NCBI GenBank assembly: GCA_963787345.1
Contig: CAWBCW010000036.1
Location: 62,001 to 126,000, forward strand
Direction: 5' to 3'
Length of the DNA stretch: 64,000 nucleotides
Source: Bacillus_BD sp963787345
GTDB taxonomy: Bacteria > Bacillota > Bacilli > Bacillales > Cytobacillaceae
Part shown: in pieces, positions 18,268-27,339 of the stretch
How the letters are laid out: each line of letters begins with the position of its first letter
Numbering within the stretch: position 1 is the stretch's first letter
Translations under genes and position numbers: made by a program
Notes under the pieces: generated by a model
Databases searched by the model: none
The model's input: only the letters and a program-made list of their open reading frames with translations
Told to the model about the DNA's origin: nothing

Positions 18268-18432
18268 GCCATTAATCTACAGCAATTCGAATAAAAAATA
18301 CCCACTCTCAACAATGCCCCATCTTATTCCAACTCAATAACCCTACCAAAATTCCACTTCTAATGCTAAAATAGTTTAAAGTTTAAAAATTCACTAAGAT
18401 TTTTTTCAGTGAAAAAAGTGGGGGGAATTAGC

Positions 18433-20112
18433 TTGACAGAATTACGTAGTAGTATGATTACAAAAGGTGTCGATCGTGCACCGCACCGCAGCTTGTTACG
18501 TGCAGCTGGTGTTAAAGAAGAAGATTTCGGAAAACCGTTTATAGCAGTTTGTAACTCATATATTGATATTGTTCCTGGACATGTTCATTTACAGGAATTT
18601 GGAAAGATTGTCAAAGAAGCGATCCGTGAAGCAGGCGGCGTGCCTTTCGAGTTTAATACAATTGGCGTTGATGATGGAATCGCCATGGGGCATATCGGAA
18701 TGCGTTACTCATTACCAAGCCGTGAGATTATCGCAGATTCCATTGAAACCGTTGTTTCAGCTCACTGGTTTGATGGAATGGTTTGTATTCCAAACTGTGA
18801 TAAAATTACACCCGGAATGATGATGGCCGCACTTCGAGTAAATATTCCTACAATCTTTGTCAGCGGCGGCCCAATGTCAGCTGGTACTGATGCTGCTGGT
18901 AACGCACTTGACTTAACATCTGTTTTCGAAGGCGTAGGAGCTTATCAGGCTGGTAATATTACAGCAGAAAGATTACAAGAAATTGAACAAGTAGCTTGTC
19001 CTACATGTGGATCATGTTCAGGTATGTTCACGGCTAACTCGATGAACTGTTTAGCAGAGGGCTTAGGACTAGCTTTACCAGGTAACGGTACAATCTTAGC
19101 CGTTGCACCAGAGCGTCGTGACTTTGTGAGAAAATCAGCTACACAATTAATGGATTTGATTAAAAAGGATATTAAACCACGCGACATCGTGACAATTGAT
19201 GCGATTGATAATGCATTTGCATTAGACATGGCAATGGGTGGATCTACAAATACTGTTCTTCACACATTAGCATTAGCAAATGAAGCTGAAATTGATTATC
19301 CGATCGAACGTATCAATGAAGTGGCAGAACGTGTACCACATCTTGCAAAAATCGCTCCTGCTTCTGACTACCACATTGAAGATGTTCATAGAGCTGGTGG
19401 TGTAAGTGCGATCATCAATGAAGTGCTGAAAAAGCCAGGCGCTATGAATGGAGATTGCTTAACCGTATCAGGTAAAACATTACGCGAAAATGTTGCAGGC
19501 GCTGAAATTCAAGACACGGATGTCATCCGTCCATTAGATAATCCACATGATGAGCGTGGGGGTCTAGCAGTTTTATTTGGAAACCTTGCTCCTCAAGGTT
19601 CGATTATTAAAGTCGGTGCTGTTGACGATTCGGTTGGCGGTTATCATAGAGGACCTGCAATTTGCTTTGATTCTCAAGAAGATGCTTTATCTGGTATCAT
19701 CACAGGGAAAGTTCAAGAAGGACATGTTGTCGTTATTCGCTATGAAGGTCCTAAAGGCGGACCTGGAATGCCTGAAATGCTTGCCCCAACTTCACAAATC
19801 GTTGGTCGCGGCCTTGGAGCAAAAGTTGGTTTAATTACAGATGGACGTTTCTCAGGCGCTTCTCGCGGAATTTCAATTGGACATATTTCTCCAGAAGCTG
19901 CTGAAGGTGGACCTATTGCATTCGTAGAAGACGGCGACATCATTGAACTTGATATGAATAACCGTAAAATTGTGCTTGAAGTTTCGGATGAAGAAATGGA
20001 AAAACGTAAAGCAAACTGGAAAGGCTTTGAGCCAAAAGTGAAAAAAGGCTACTTGGCCCGCTACTCTAAGCTTGTTACAAACGCAAGCTCTGGCGGAGTT
20101 ATGAAAATATAA
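18433..20112 (+). CDS. ilvD: Dihydroxy-acid dehydratase
   Basis: Iron-sulfur dehydratase of valine, leucine and isoleucine synthesis, converting dihydroxy-acids to 2-oxoacids. The 559-residue protein has the three cluster cysteines in AVCNSY, IPNCDKITPG and CPTCGSCSGMF, plus the conserved GRFSGASRG segment. The TTG at 18433 is chosen because GGGGGGAA lies seven bases before it and the protein then begins MTELRSSMITKG, as in B. subtilis IlvD; an upstream GTG (18409) overlaps nothing useful. It is monocistronic with a terminator. Its place behind the TRAP genes might suggest a sugar-acid dehydratase, but similarity to IlvD is too close for that. Confidence 0.94.
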   Translation: MTELRSSMITKGVDRAPHRSLLRAAGVKEEDFGKPFIAVCNSYIDIVPGHVHLQEFGKIVKEAIREAGGVPFEFNTIGVDDGIAMGHIGMRYSLPSREIIADSIETVVSAHWFDGMVCIPNCDKITPGMMMAALRVNIPTIFVSGGPMSAGTDAAGNALDLTSVFEGVGAYQAGNITAERLQEIEQVACPTCGSCSGMFTANSMNCLAEGLGLALPGNGTILAVAPERRDFVRKSATQLMDLIKKDIKPRDIVTIDAIDNAFALDMAMGGSTNTVLHTLALANEAEIDYPIERINEVAERVPHLAKIAPASDYHIEDVHRAGGVSAIINEVLKKPGAMNGDCLTVSGKTLRENVAGAEIQDTDVIRPLDNPHDERGGLAVLFGNLAPQGSIIKVGAVDDSVGGYHRGPAICFDSQEDALSGIITGKVQEGHVVVIRYEGPKGGPGMPEMLAPTSQIVGRGLGAKVGLITDGRFSGASRGISIGHISPEAAEGGPIAFVEDGDIIELDMNNRKIVLEVSDEEMEKRKANWKGFEPKVKKGYLARYSKLVTNASSGGVMKI

Positions 20113-20119
20113 TTTGATT

Positions 20120-20149
20120 AGGAATCTCCTTTTGGGGGATTCCTTTTTT
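20120..20149 (+). terminator. Terminator of ilvD
   Basis: AGGAATCTCC (20120-20129) pairs with GGGGATTCCT (20135-20144), followed by TTTTT. Confidence 0.9.
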
Positions 20150-20325
20150 GTGTACAACCTACAAACGGTTTTGTTACAATATCTTCAATCCGCTCCACAT
20201 CGATTTTCACATCAAGTTCCCCCTCTTTTTTCGAAATTAATCGTCTAAACTCATTCAGCAATTGGAATAATTAAAGTGAATAACGTAGACTCGACTATAT
20301 CATTACATTCAAGGAGATGGTTTTT

Positions 20326-21117
20326 TTGAAAAATACAGTCGTTCGGATCACAACCATCATTGCTCTATTTCTCTCATTTCTGTTTCTATTTGGTTTTGCT
20401 TGGACCCTTCAAGACTCTCATTTTGGGCAAGCAGAAGATTTAACGTCACCCCCATCAGAACAAGAGGAAGTGAAGAATGAATTAACGGTTTTGGCCTTAG
20501 GAGACTCCTTAACAAGGGGCACTGGAGATGAAACGGGAGCAGGATATGTTGGACTTGTCACTTCCCAATTAAAAGAAGAGCTAGACAATGTTTTTGTGAG
20601 TAACCTCGGGATAAGCGGCCAAACCTCTTCCCAACTGCTCCAACAAGTAAGTGAAAAAAATGTCGTTAGACAAATCCAACAAGCAGATGTTGTCCTAATG
20701 ACGATTGGGGGCAATGACCTTTTTCAAGGCGGGGATACCCTTTTCGAGATGAATATTGAAAAAATCAAAGGGTTGCAGGACGAATATTTGCAAAACCTCG
20801 AACAAATTTTTTCAACAATTCGTAAGTCTAATGAAAGAGCAACCGTGTTTATGATCGGCCTTTATAATCCGTTTATTGAACTTGATTCAACAGGTGTGAC
20901 AAACGAGGTCGTCCGCGGGTGGAATTACGGTACTGAAACGATGACAGGCAAGTTTGAGAACATTGTTTTTGTGCCTACCTTTGATTTATTCCAGTTATCG
21001 GTCAATGATTATTTGTATACTGATTACTTTCATCCAAACCAGGCTGGTTATGAATTAATTGGTGAAAGATTAGCCCCCTTGATTACGTGGGAAAAGGAAG
21101 TTGAAGATGATGAATGA
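20326..21117 (+). CDS. SGNH/GDSL hydrolase, YpmR-like
   Basis: A 263-residue membrane-anchored SGNH hydrolase, probably a lipase or esterase acting outside the cell. One N-terminal hydrophobic segment (about 8-28) serves as anchor or signal. Catalytic blocks are visible: GDSLTRG (Ser nucleophile), the Gly block near SNLGISGQTS, GGNDLF, and DYFHPNQAGY with the Asp-His pair. The TTG at 20326 sits nine bases after AAGGAG; an ATG at 20317 touches the site. In B. subtilis the similar ypmR also lies near ilvD, which supports orthology. Its end overlaps the next gene, so it is probably translated together with the ABC exporter. Confidence 0.85.
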   Translation: MKNTVVRITTIIALFLSFLFLFGFAWTLQDSHFGQAEDLTSPPSEQEEVKNELTVLALGDSLTRGTGDETGAGYVGLVTSQLKEELDNVFVSNLGISGQTSSQLLQQVSEKNVVRQIQQADVVLMTIGGNDLFQGGDTLFEMNIEKIKGLQDEYLQNLEQIFSTIRKSNERATVFMIGLYNPFIELDSTGVTNEVVRGWNYGTETMTGKFENIVFVPTFDLFQLSVNDYLYTDYFHPNQAGYELIGERLAPLITWEKEVEDDE

Positions 21118-22018
21118 TACCACTCTTTCTGTAAAAAATTTACGAAAAACAATTGGGAGAAAGGAAATAATCAAAGGCTTAAGTTTTGAACTAAAAAAAG
21201 GAGAAGTCTTTGGTTTTCTCGGGCCAAATGGAGCTGGAAAAACAACAACGATACGGATGCTGACAGGACTGATCAAACCAACAGCAGGTACCATTTCAAT
21301 CTGTGGATATGATGTAAGGAAAGACTTTACGAAAGCCATGCAATATTTAGGCTGCATTGTTGAGAATCCAGAACTCTATCCATTTTTATCAGGTTGGAAT
21401 AATCTTGTACATTTTGCCAATATGCTGCCAGAAGTCACGGAAAAAGACATAAATGAAACCGTTGCTTTTGTAGGACTCGATCAACGAATCCACGATAAAG
21501 TAAAAACGTATTCGCTTGGGATGCGCCAAAGGCTGGGAATTGCCCAGGCCTTACTCAACCGTCCCCAAGTATTAATTTTAGATGAACCTACAAATGGTCT
21601 TGATCCGGCAGGAATTCGGGAAATGCGTGAATTTATTCGTAATTTGGCTGAGAAGGAAGGCTTAAGCGTTCTCGTTTCCAGCCACCTGTTAAGCGAAATC
21701 CAGCTCTTATGTGACCGTGTCGCCATTATTCAAGACGGTGAAATCATTAGAATTGATTCTGTTGAAAACTTACTGACCAAACAAGAAAAAATCGTTTGGC
21801 GAGTAGATCCTGTTTTAAAAGGGAAGGCTGTTTTGGAACGTTTTACAAGCGTTACGGTCGATGAAGATCTTCTCATTACTTCATTTGAAGGAAACAAAGC
21901 TGCAGAATGGAGTAAAGCACTAATCGAAGAAGGAGTAGCCATTTTTGAAATGAATCGTAAAGCACCTGTTCTTGAAGAACTATTTTTACAGCTTACTGGT
22001 GGTGAGAAACATGGGTAA
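21107..22018 (+). CDS. ABC-2 type exporter, ATP-binding subunit
   Basis: A 303-residue ATPase of the BcrA/NatA type, probably driving export of a drug, peptide or lipid. Walker A (GPNGAGKTT), the signature variant SLGMRQRLGIAQ, and Walker B (VLILDEPTNGLDP) are intact, and a C-terminal domain of about 80 residues follows. It overlaps the hydrolase gene by 11 bases and the permease gene by 8, so the three are translationally coupled. The start is ATG 21107 or 21110, both behind AAGGAAG. Confidence 0.93.
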   Translation: MMNDTTLSVKNLRKTIGRKEIIKGLSFELKKGEVFGFLGPNGAGKTTTIRMLTGLIKPTAGTISICGYDVRKDFTKAMQYLGCIVENPELYPFLSGWNNLVHFANMLPEVTEKDINETVAFVGLDQRIHDKVKTYSLGMRQRLGIAQALLNRPQVLILDEPTNGLDPAGIREMREFIRNLAEKEGLSVLVSSHLLSEIQLLCDRVAIIQDGEIIRIDSVENLLTKQEKIVWRVDPVLKGKAVLERFTSVTVDEDLLITSFEGNKAAEWSKALIEEGVAIFEMNRKAPVLEELFLQLTGGEKHG

Positions 22019-22991
22019 GCTCGTACAAAACGAAATGATGAAACTACTAGCCCGAAGAAGGTTTATTGTAATTTCGATTATTGTTGCGATCCTCGTTGGT
22101 TTATTTACCTATGCACAGTATAAAGAAACGTTGGAACAGCAAGAAAGGTTAGGCTCTACTGATTGGCGAGTTGCCGTGCAAACGAGGATTATCGACTTGA
22201 CGAACCGTTTGAGTTCCAATCGCATGTCAGATGAGCAGCGCGAACGGTTTCAAATTACATTACAACAACAACAATATTATTTGGATCACGACATTAATCC
22301 ATCCCAACCAGGGGCACCCACTTTCGTTCGAATGTTTATTGAAAATGCAGGTCCGATGTTTATCCCATTACTTGTCATGGTCATCGCGAGTGACCTCGTT
22401 TCTTCCGAGCATTCATTAGGTTCCATTAAACTACTTTTAACAAGACCTGTTAAACGATGGCGCATTCTCCTCAGTAAGTATATAACTTTGTTGCTGTCCA
22501 TCTCACTTATCATTGCAAATGTCGGGATTCTCTCCTTTATCATTTCAGGGCTTGTGTTCGGTTATAAAGGATTGAATGCCCCTGTTATTACAGGGTTTAG
22601 TGCTGTCAATGGAGAGTTAGATTTATCCAATGTGAAACTGATCAGCCAGTGGGAATTCCTCCTAATGGACTTTGGCCTTGTCTGGTTTGTTGCAGTTGTC
22701 GTTGGCACCCTTTCATTTATGATTTCAGTATTAATCCGCAGTACAGCTGCTGGCATGGGGATTATGCTAGCTGCTCTTATATCAGGATCAATCCTTAGCG
22801 CCATGGTTTCCTCCTGGGAATCTGCCAAATATTTATTTATGGTAAATTTAAATTTAACAGGCTATTTAAATGGCATCGCACCTCCTGTAGATGGGATGAC
22901 ATTGCAGTTTTCTATTTTAACGTTAACGGTATGGTGGCTTATTGGACTTGCCGTTTCCTTCCTTGTCTTTACGAGGCAGGATATTTATTAG
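22011..22991 (+). CDS. ABC-2 type exporter, membrane subunit
   Basis: A 326-residue permease with one N-terminal helix (about 17-35), an extracellular stretch rich in Gln and Arg (about 40-105), then five more helices. The segment SSEHSLGSIKLLLTRPVKRW is typical of ABC-2 permeases. ATG 22011 follows GGTGG and overlaps the ATPase stop in ATGGGTAA. It forms the export channel with the preceding ATPase; the substrate is unknown. A clear terminator ends the unit. Confidence 0.92.
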   Translation: MGKLVQNEMMKLLARRRFIVISIIVAILVGLFTYAQYKETLEQQERLGSTDWRVAVQTRIIDLTNRLSSNRMSDEQRERFQITLQQQQYYLDHDINPSQPGAPTFVRMFIENAGPMFIPLLVMVIASDLVSSEHSLGSIKLLLTRPVKRWRILLSKYITLLLSISLIIANVGILSFIISGLVFGYKGLNAPVITGFSAVNGELDLSNVKLISQWEFLLMDFGLVWFVAVVVGTLSFMISVLIRSTAAGMGIMLAALISGSILSAMVSSWESAKYLFMVNLNLTGYLNGIAPPVDGMTLQFSILTLTVWWLIGLAVSFLVFTRQDIY

Positions 22992-23010
22992 TTTTTTTAT
23001 AACAAATAGT

Positions 23011-23047
23011 TAAGCCAAACATTGAGGAACCGTTTGGCTTATTTTTT
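23011..23047 (+). terminator. Terminator of the ypmR-ABC unit
   Basis: TAAGCCAAAC (23011-23020) pairs with GTTTGGCTTA (23032-23041), followed by TTTTTT. Confidence 0.9.
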
Positions 23048-23268
23048 GCGAAAACCACGCTTTAACTATCCATTTTAAAAAGTAGAGCCTATCATTATTT
23101 TCCCAATTTTGCATCTATTATTAATCGTGCAATATCTCTTGCCAAAAGGAATGGGCATTTTCATAAATTTATGGTAATCTTTCTGCATGGGCTTTTTTAT
23201 TGTACATATAATGGATTAGGACAACCTAATCTTTGATATAAGTATTTACATATTAATGGAGGTTTGTA

Positions 23269-23880
23269 ATGGAAAACTGGATTATACAATTTATGGAACA
23301 ATATGGCTATATTGGCGTGTTCCTGATGATTGCTTTGGAAAATATCTTCCCTCCGATTCCATCAGAGATCGTTCTTACCTTTGGTGGCTTTATGACGACC
23401 AATACGAGTATGACTGTGACTGGTGTCGTGATTGCTTCAACAGCAGGATCGGTTATAGGGGCTGTCATCTTATATGGAATTGGACTGTTGCTTGATGTAG
23501 AGAGATTGGAAAAGATCATCGACCGCTGGGGCCATATTTTAAGAATTACAAAAGAGGACATCTATAAGGCAGATTCATGGTTTGATAGATATGGAATTTG
23601 GACAGTCCTCTTTTGCCGGATGGTTCCGTTGATCCGCAGTCTGATTTCTATTCCAGCTGGGATGTCAAACATGAAATTTGGATTATTCCTTATTTTCACA
23701 ACGATTGGGACATTAATTTGGAATATCATTCTCGTTTCTATCGGCGCTTCATTAGGGGAAAACTGGGCTTCAATTTTAAGCTTTATGGATATTTACTCAA
23801 ATATTGCTTATGCAATTATCGGTATCGGAATCATTATCTTCCTCTTCTTCTTTTTCAGTAAAAAAAGAAAAAAATCTTAA
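23269..23880 (+). CDS. DedA-family membrane protein
   Basis: A 203-residue DedA protein. Members act as lipid scramblases or transporters; some recycle undecaprenyl phosphate across the membrane. Family features seen are ENIFPPIPSEIVL near residue 25, the re-entrant glycine-rich segment, and FCRMVPLIRSLISIPAGMSNMKF with the conserved Arg residues near 115-125. It starts behind GGAGG and lies only 25 bases before uppP, so the pair probably forms an operon for lipid-carrier recycling (inference from family and neighbour). Confidence 0.93.
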   Translation: MENWIIQFMEQYGYIGVFLMIALENIFPPIPSEIVLTFGGFMTTNTSMTVTGVVIASTAGSVIGAVILYGIGLLLDVERLEKIIDRWGHILRITKEDIYKADSWFDRYGIWTVLFCRMVPLIRSLISIPAGMSNMKFGLFLIFTTIGTLIWNIILVSIGASLGENWASILSFMDIYSNIAYAIIGIGIIIFLFFFFSKKRKKS

Positions 23881-23905
23881 ACTTTAGTGAGGAGAATCAT
23901 TTACA

Positions 23906-24748
23906 ATGGACTTTATTGAAATCATAAAAGCCATTATTCTGGGACTCGTCGAAGGGTTGACTGAATTTGCTCCTGTTTCTTCTACCGGTCATATGATTAT
24001 TGTCGATGATTTATGGCTACAATCAGAAGAATTTTTAGGTAAATATGTGGCGAATACATTTAAAGTTATGATCCAACTTGGATCCATTCTAGCCTCTGTC
24101 ATTGTCTTTAGAGACCGCTTTATCGATATTCTTGGACTGAATCGTATTTTTCATAAAGAACGTGTACAAGAAACGGGGCAAGCCCGCTTTAATCTTCTTC
24201 ATGTCATTGTTGGTCTGATTCCAGCTGGAATTCTAGGTGTTCTGTTCGAAGATTATATTGATGAATACCTTTTTTCAACGGAAACGGTTGCCATCGGGTT
24301 AGTCCTTGGTGCGATTCTGATGATTTATGCTGACATCCAAAGTAAAAAACATCCACCAAATGTTCATAGCTTAGATGGGTTAACGTATAAGCATGCCTTA
24401 CTCATCGGTTTGATTCAATGCTTCTCGTTATGGCCTGGATTCTCTCGGTCAGGTGCGACTATTTCAGGTGGGGTGTTAACCCGTTTAAATCACCGTGTTG
24501 CTGCTGATTTTACGTTTATTATGGCGGTGCCGATTATGGCGGGTGCCAGCTTCATTTCACTCGTCAAAAACCTTGAGTACTTTTCTATGGATGCCTTGCC
24601 GTTTTTCATTGTTGGGTTTATCAGCGCCTTTATTTTCGCCTTAATCTCGATTCGCTTCTTCTTGAAGCTGATCAATAAAATTAAACTTGTCCCATTTGCG
24701 ATTTATCGAATTATTGTCGCGTTATTGATTTTTATTTTGTATTTGTAA
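23906..24748 (+). CDS. uppP: Undecaprenyl-diphosphatase
   Basis: Membrane pyrophosphatase (BacA/UppP) that turns undecaprenyl diphosphate into the monophosphate carrier for peptidoglycan synthesis and gives bacitracin tolerance. The 280-residue protein has about eight helices and both catalytic motifs: EGLTEFAPVSSTGH (near residue 17) and PGFSRSGATISGG (near residue 176). The usual residue after EF is Leu; here it is Ala. Start behind GAGGAGAATC. It is probably cotranscribed with the DedA gene and ends in a strong terminator. Confidence 0.95.
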   Translation: MDFIEIIKAIILGLVEGLTEFAPVSSTGHMIIVDDLWLQSEEFLGKYVANTFKVMIQLGSILASVIVFRDRFIDILGLNRIFHKERVQETGQARFNLLHVIVGLIPAGILGVLFEDYIDEYLFSTETVAIGLVLGAILMIYADIQSKKHPPNVHSLDGLTYKHALLIGLIQCFSLWPGFSRSGATISGGVLTRLNHRVAADFTFIMAVPIMAGASFISLVKNLEYFSMDALPFFIVGFISAFIFALISIRFFLKLINKIKLVPFAIYRIIVALLIFILYL

Positions 24749-24756
24749 AATATAGG

Positions 24757-24787
24757 GCAGTTCTCCTTCCGGGGAACTGCTTTTTTA
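24757..24787 (+). terminator. Terminator of dedA-uppP
   Basis: GCAGTTCTCC (24757-24766) pairs with GGGGAACTGC (24771-24780), followed by TTTTTT. Confidence 0.92.
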
Positions 24788-24942
24788 TATGTACTTTTCA
24801 AAAATAAGGAAATAGATTCAATTGGGGTCGATCTCCGTTCAATTATTAGATTAGGACAGCAACAAAGGGATATTTTCACGAATAAGAAGTCCCTTTCATA
24901 AAGATACCCATACTTTTATTACCCTACTTTCGCTAATTCCAA

Positions 24943-24973
24943 TAAAAATAGCCCTAGTCTCAATAACTAGGGC
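24943..24973 (-). terminator. Terminator of the ferredoxin oxidoreductase operon
   Basis: On the reverse strand GCCCTAGT (24966-24973) pairs with ACTAGGGC (24951-24958), followed by TATTTTTATT. Another short hairpin, AAAGGGA/TCCCTTT, lies at about 24866-24897. Confidence 0.8.
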
Positions 24974-24987
24974 CATTCTTATAAATC

Positions 24988-27306
24988 TTATAGATATGGA
25001 CTTTCGTGTTTAGCTTTCAATTGATTCCAACGACGGTCTACTTCTTTTTCGAACTCTTTTAGTAGCTCGCTGTTTTCTTCTGTTAACATATGTTTCGTTT
25101 TACCCATATGTTTTAACCAGTCTTTAACTTCAATCTTTTTCTTCTTAGCTTCTGGATCGTGAGTAATCGTTGTAATGCCTTTCTCTACTTCATATAGCGG
25201 GAAGAAGTTAGAGTTAACAGCAGCACCTACAATTTCTTGTCCTAATGTTTCATTTGACTTCCAGTTCAACGGACAGGCAATAAGGATTTTACCATAAACC
25301 AATCCTACATTGTTTGCATACCATTGTGCTTTAGCAGCCTTTTTCAATAGGTCACGATCAAATGCTTCCGAGCCAGTAAACACATAAGGAATGTGTGTTG
25401 CAGCCATAATTTGAGCTGTATCCTTATGGTGGAATGTTTTACCTTGTTGGTGTGATCCAACGCCAGAAGTACTTGTCATATGTCCAAGTGGAGTTGAGTA
25501 TGACAATTGGCTTCCTGTGTTCATGTATCCTTCGTTATCGTACTCAAGGATAATCATTTTGTGGTTACGTAGAGCCGTACCAATTGCAGGTCCCATACCA
25601 ATATCCATACCACCGTCACCAGTAATCATAACGAATGTAAAGTCATCGCTTAGTCCTAGTTCGTCAAACTCACCACGGCGCTTTCTTTCGTGGAACATTT
25701 CAACAAGTCCAGATAGAGTCGCTGCACCGTTTTGGAATAAGTTATGGATATAAGTTGCTTTATGTGAACTGTATGGATAACCAGTTGTAACGATCATTCC
25801 ACAACCAGTATGGAATAGAGCAACAATATCGCCTTCAATCCCTTTGAAGAATAACTCAAGTCCAGAGAAGATACCACATCCAGGACATGCACCATGACCG
25901 GAAGAAATACGTTTTGGTTTCTTCGTTAACGCACGTAGTGGTGGAATCTTAACTTTTAGTTCTCCAGTTTCTTCATCAGGAGTTACCGTAATAAGGCCTG
26001 TATTAACATCTTCTTTTTTCAATGGTTCTACACGACGTTTTGGTGCTAGATCTGGGTTACCAGGAGTATGTCCAAAATAGTCAAATGCAACTTCTACTTT
26101 ATCAGCTTCTACTGCATCAATTGCTAATTGGAAGAACTTTTCAGCATCATCTGCATAGAAGTCTTTACCACCTAGTCCATAGACACGGCTAACTACTTTA
26201 ATATCACTATTACCATAAGTGTGTAGAGCTGCTTTTATTTCAAGTGACATATTTCCACCATACGCACCGTATGAATCTCCACGGTCACCAACTGTAATAG
26301 CTTTTACATTTTTCAATGCTTCAGCAATTTGCTTTTGTGGGAATGGGCGAAGGATATTTGGTGAAATAACCCCTGCTTTAATTCCTTTTGCACGTAATTG
26401 GTCGACAACGTCCTTACAAACTTCAGTTGCTGAGTTTAGCATAAAGACAGCTACTTCAGCATCTTCCATTTCGTATAAGTCAAGAACTGGATATTCACGA
26501 CCTGTTAATTCTGCATATTCTTTAGAAATTCTTTCGAATACTTTTTCTGCATTATACATTGCTTCAGATTGTTGATAACGGTTGTTAATTGTATCTGGCT
26601 CATTCATATAAGCCCCAATAGATACTGGATTATCACGATCTAATGCATGCGGATAGTTTGTTGGAAGTGGACCAATGAACTTTTGAACCGCATCATTATC
26701 TTTAATCACTTGTACACGTCTCTTTTGGTGGGAAGTAAAGTAACCATCATAAGAAACGATAACAGGTAAGCGAACTTCAGGATCTTCCGCTAATTTAAGC
26801 GCCATGATATTCATATCATAAACAACTTGCGCGTCACGTGCCATTAATATTGGCCAGCCAATATTTAACGCAAAGTAAAGGTCTGAGTGGTCACCATGAA
26901 TATTTAATGGACCAGAAACAGAGCGGTTAACTAAGTTTAATACCATTGGCATACGTGTTCCAGATTGAACTGGTAATTGCTCAAGCATATATAAGAAACC
27001 ATTCGCACTTGTTGCGTTGAATACACGTCCGCCACCAGTAGCTGCACCATAACAAATACCTGCAGAACCGTGTTCCCCGTCAGCTGCGATTAATTTAATG
27101 TCGTGTTGACCTCTCGCTTTCATTCCATCAAGGAATTGAGCTACTTCTGTTGAAGGAGAGATTGGGTAGTAACCCATAATATGGTAATTTATTTGATGTG
27201 CTGCATAGGCAGCCATTTCATTTCCTGATTCAAATACGATTGCTTGTTCAACTGAACCTTCTGATAGCCCAGCTTTTTCTTTATCAAGAATGATCTCTTT
27301 TGACAT
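24988..27306 (-). CDS. 2-oxoacid:ferredoxin oxidoreductase, fused alpha-beta subunits
   Basis: A 772-residue fusion of the alpha subunit (about 20-440, with YPISPSTE and the C-terminal VGDRGDSYGAYGG region) and the thiamine-diphosphate beta subunit (about 465-735). The beta part has ACPGCG and HTGCG cysteines for the proximal iron-sulfur cluster and the TPP motif GDGGMDIGMG...YDNEGYMNTG. Together with the upstream gamma-delta gene it should oxidise a 2-oxoacid with CoA and pass electrons to ferredoxin or flavodoxin. Pyruvate and branched-chain 2-oxoacids are both possible. A C-terminal tail rich in Lys and Glu (about 700-772) is unusual. The gap to the partner gene is 33 bases. Confidence 0.9.
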   Translation of the reverse strand: MSKEIILDKEKAGLSEGSVEQAIVFESGNEMAAYAAHQINYHIMGYYPISPSTEVAQFLDGMKARGQHDIKLIAADGEHGSAGICYGAATGGGRVFNATSANGFLYMLEQLPVQSGTRMPMVLNLVNRSVSGPLNIHGDHSDLYFALNIGWPILMARDAQVVYDMNIMALKLAEDPEVRLPVIVSYDGYFTSHQKRRVQVIKDNDAVQKFIGPLPTNYPHALDRDNPVSIGAYMNEPDTINNRYQQSEAMYNAEKVFERISKEYAELTGREYPVLDLYEMEDAEVAVFMLNSATEVCKDVVDQLRAKGIKAGVISPNILRPFPQKQIAEALKNVKAITVGDRGDSYGAYGGNMSLEIKAALHTYGNSDIKVVSRVYGLGGKDFYADDAEKFFQLAIDAVEADKVEVAFDYFGHTPGNPDLAPKRRVEPLKKEDVNTGLITVTPDEETGELKVKIPPLRALTKKPKRISSGHGACPGCGIFSGLELFFKGIEGDIVALFHTGCGMIVTTGYPYSSHKATYIHNLFQNGAATLSGLVEMFHERKRRGEFDELGLSDDFTFVMITGDGGMDIGMGPAIGTALRNHKMIILEYDNEGYMNTGSQLSYSTPLGHMTSTSGVGSHQQGKTFHHKDTAQIMAATHIPYVFTGSEAFDRDLLKKAAKAQWYANNVGLVYGKILIACPLNWKSNETLGQEIVGAAVNSNFFPLYEVEKGITTITHDPEAKKKKIEVKDWLKHMGKTKHMLTEENSELLKEFEKEVDRRWNQLKAKHESPYL

Positions 27307-27339
27307 GTTACTTAATCACCTTTCACTATAGATTATTGA

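Noticed and set aside
18433..20112. Reading ilvD as a sugar-acid dehydratase of the kdg pathway
   Set aside because: The protein has the standard IlvD start and cysteine pattern, and a hairpin plus more than 200 bases separate it from the TRAP operon; ilvD is commonly a single gene in Bacilli.
20123..20285. Reverse open frame of about 50 codons between ilvD and the ypmR-like gene, with a coding-like LDVKIDVERIEDIV stretch
   Set aside because: No proper start, overlaps the ilvD terminator, and no known protein is recognised. It might be a gene relic, but evidence is too thin.
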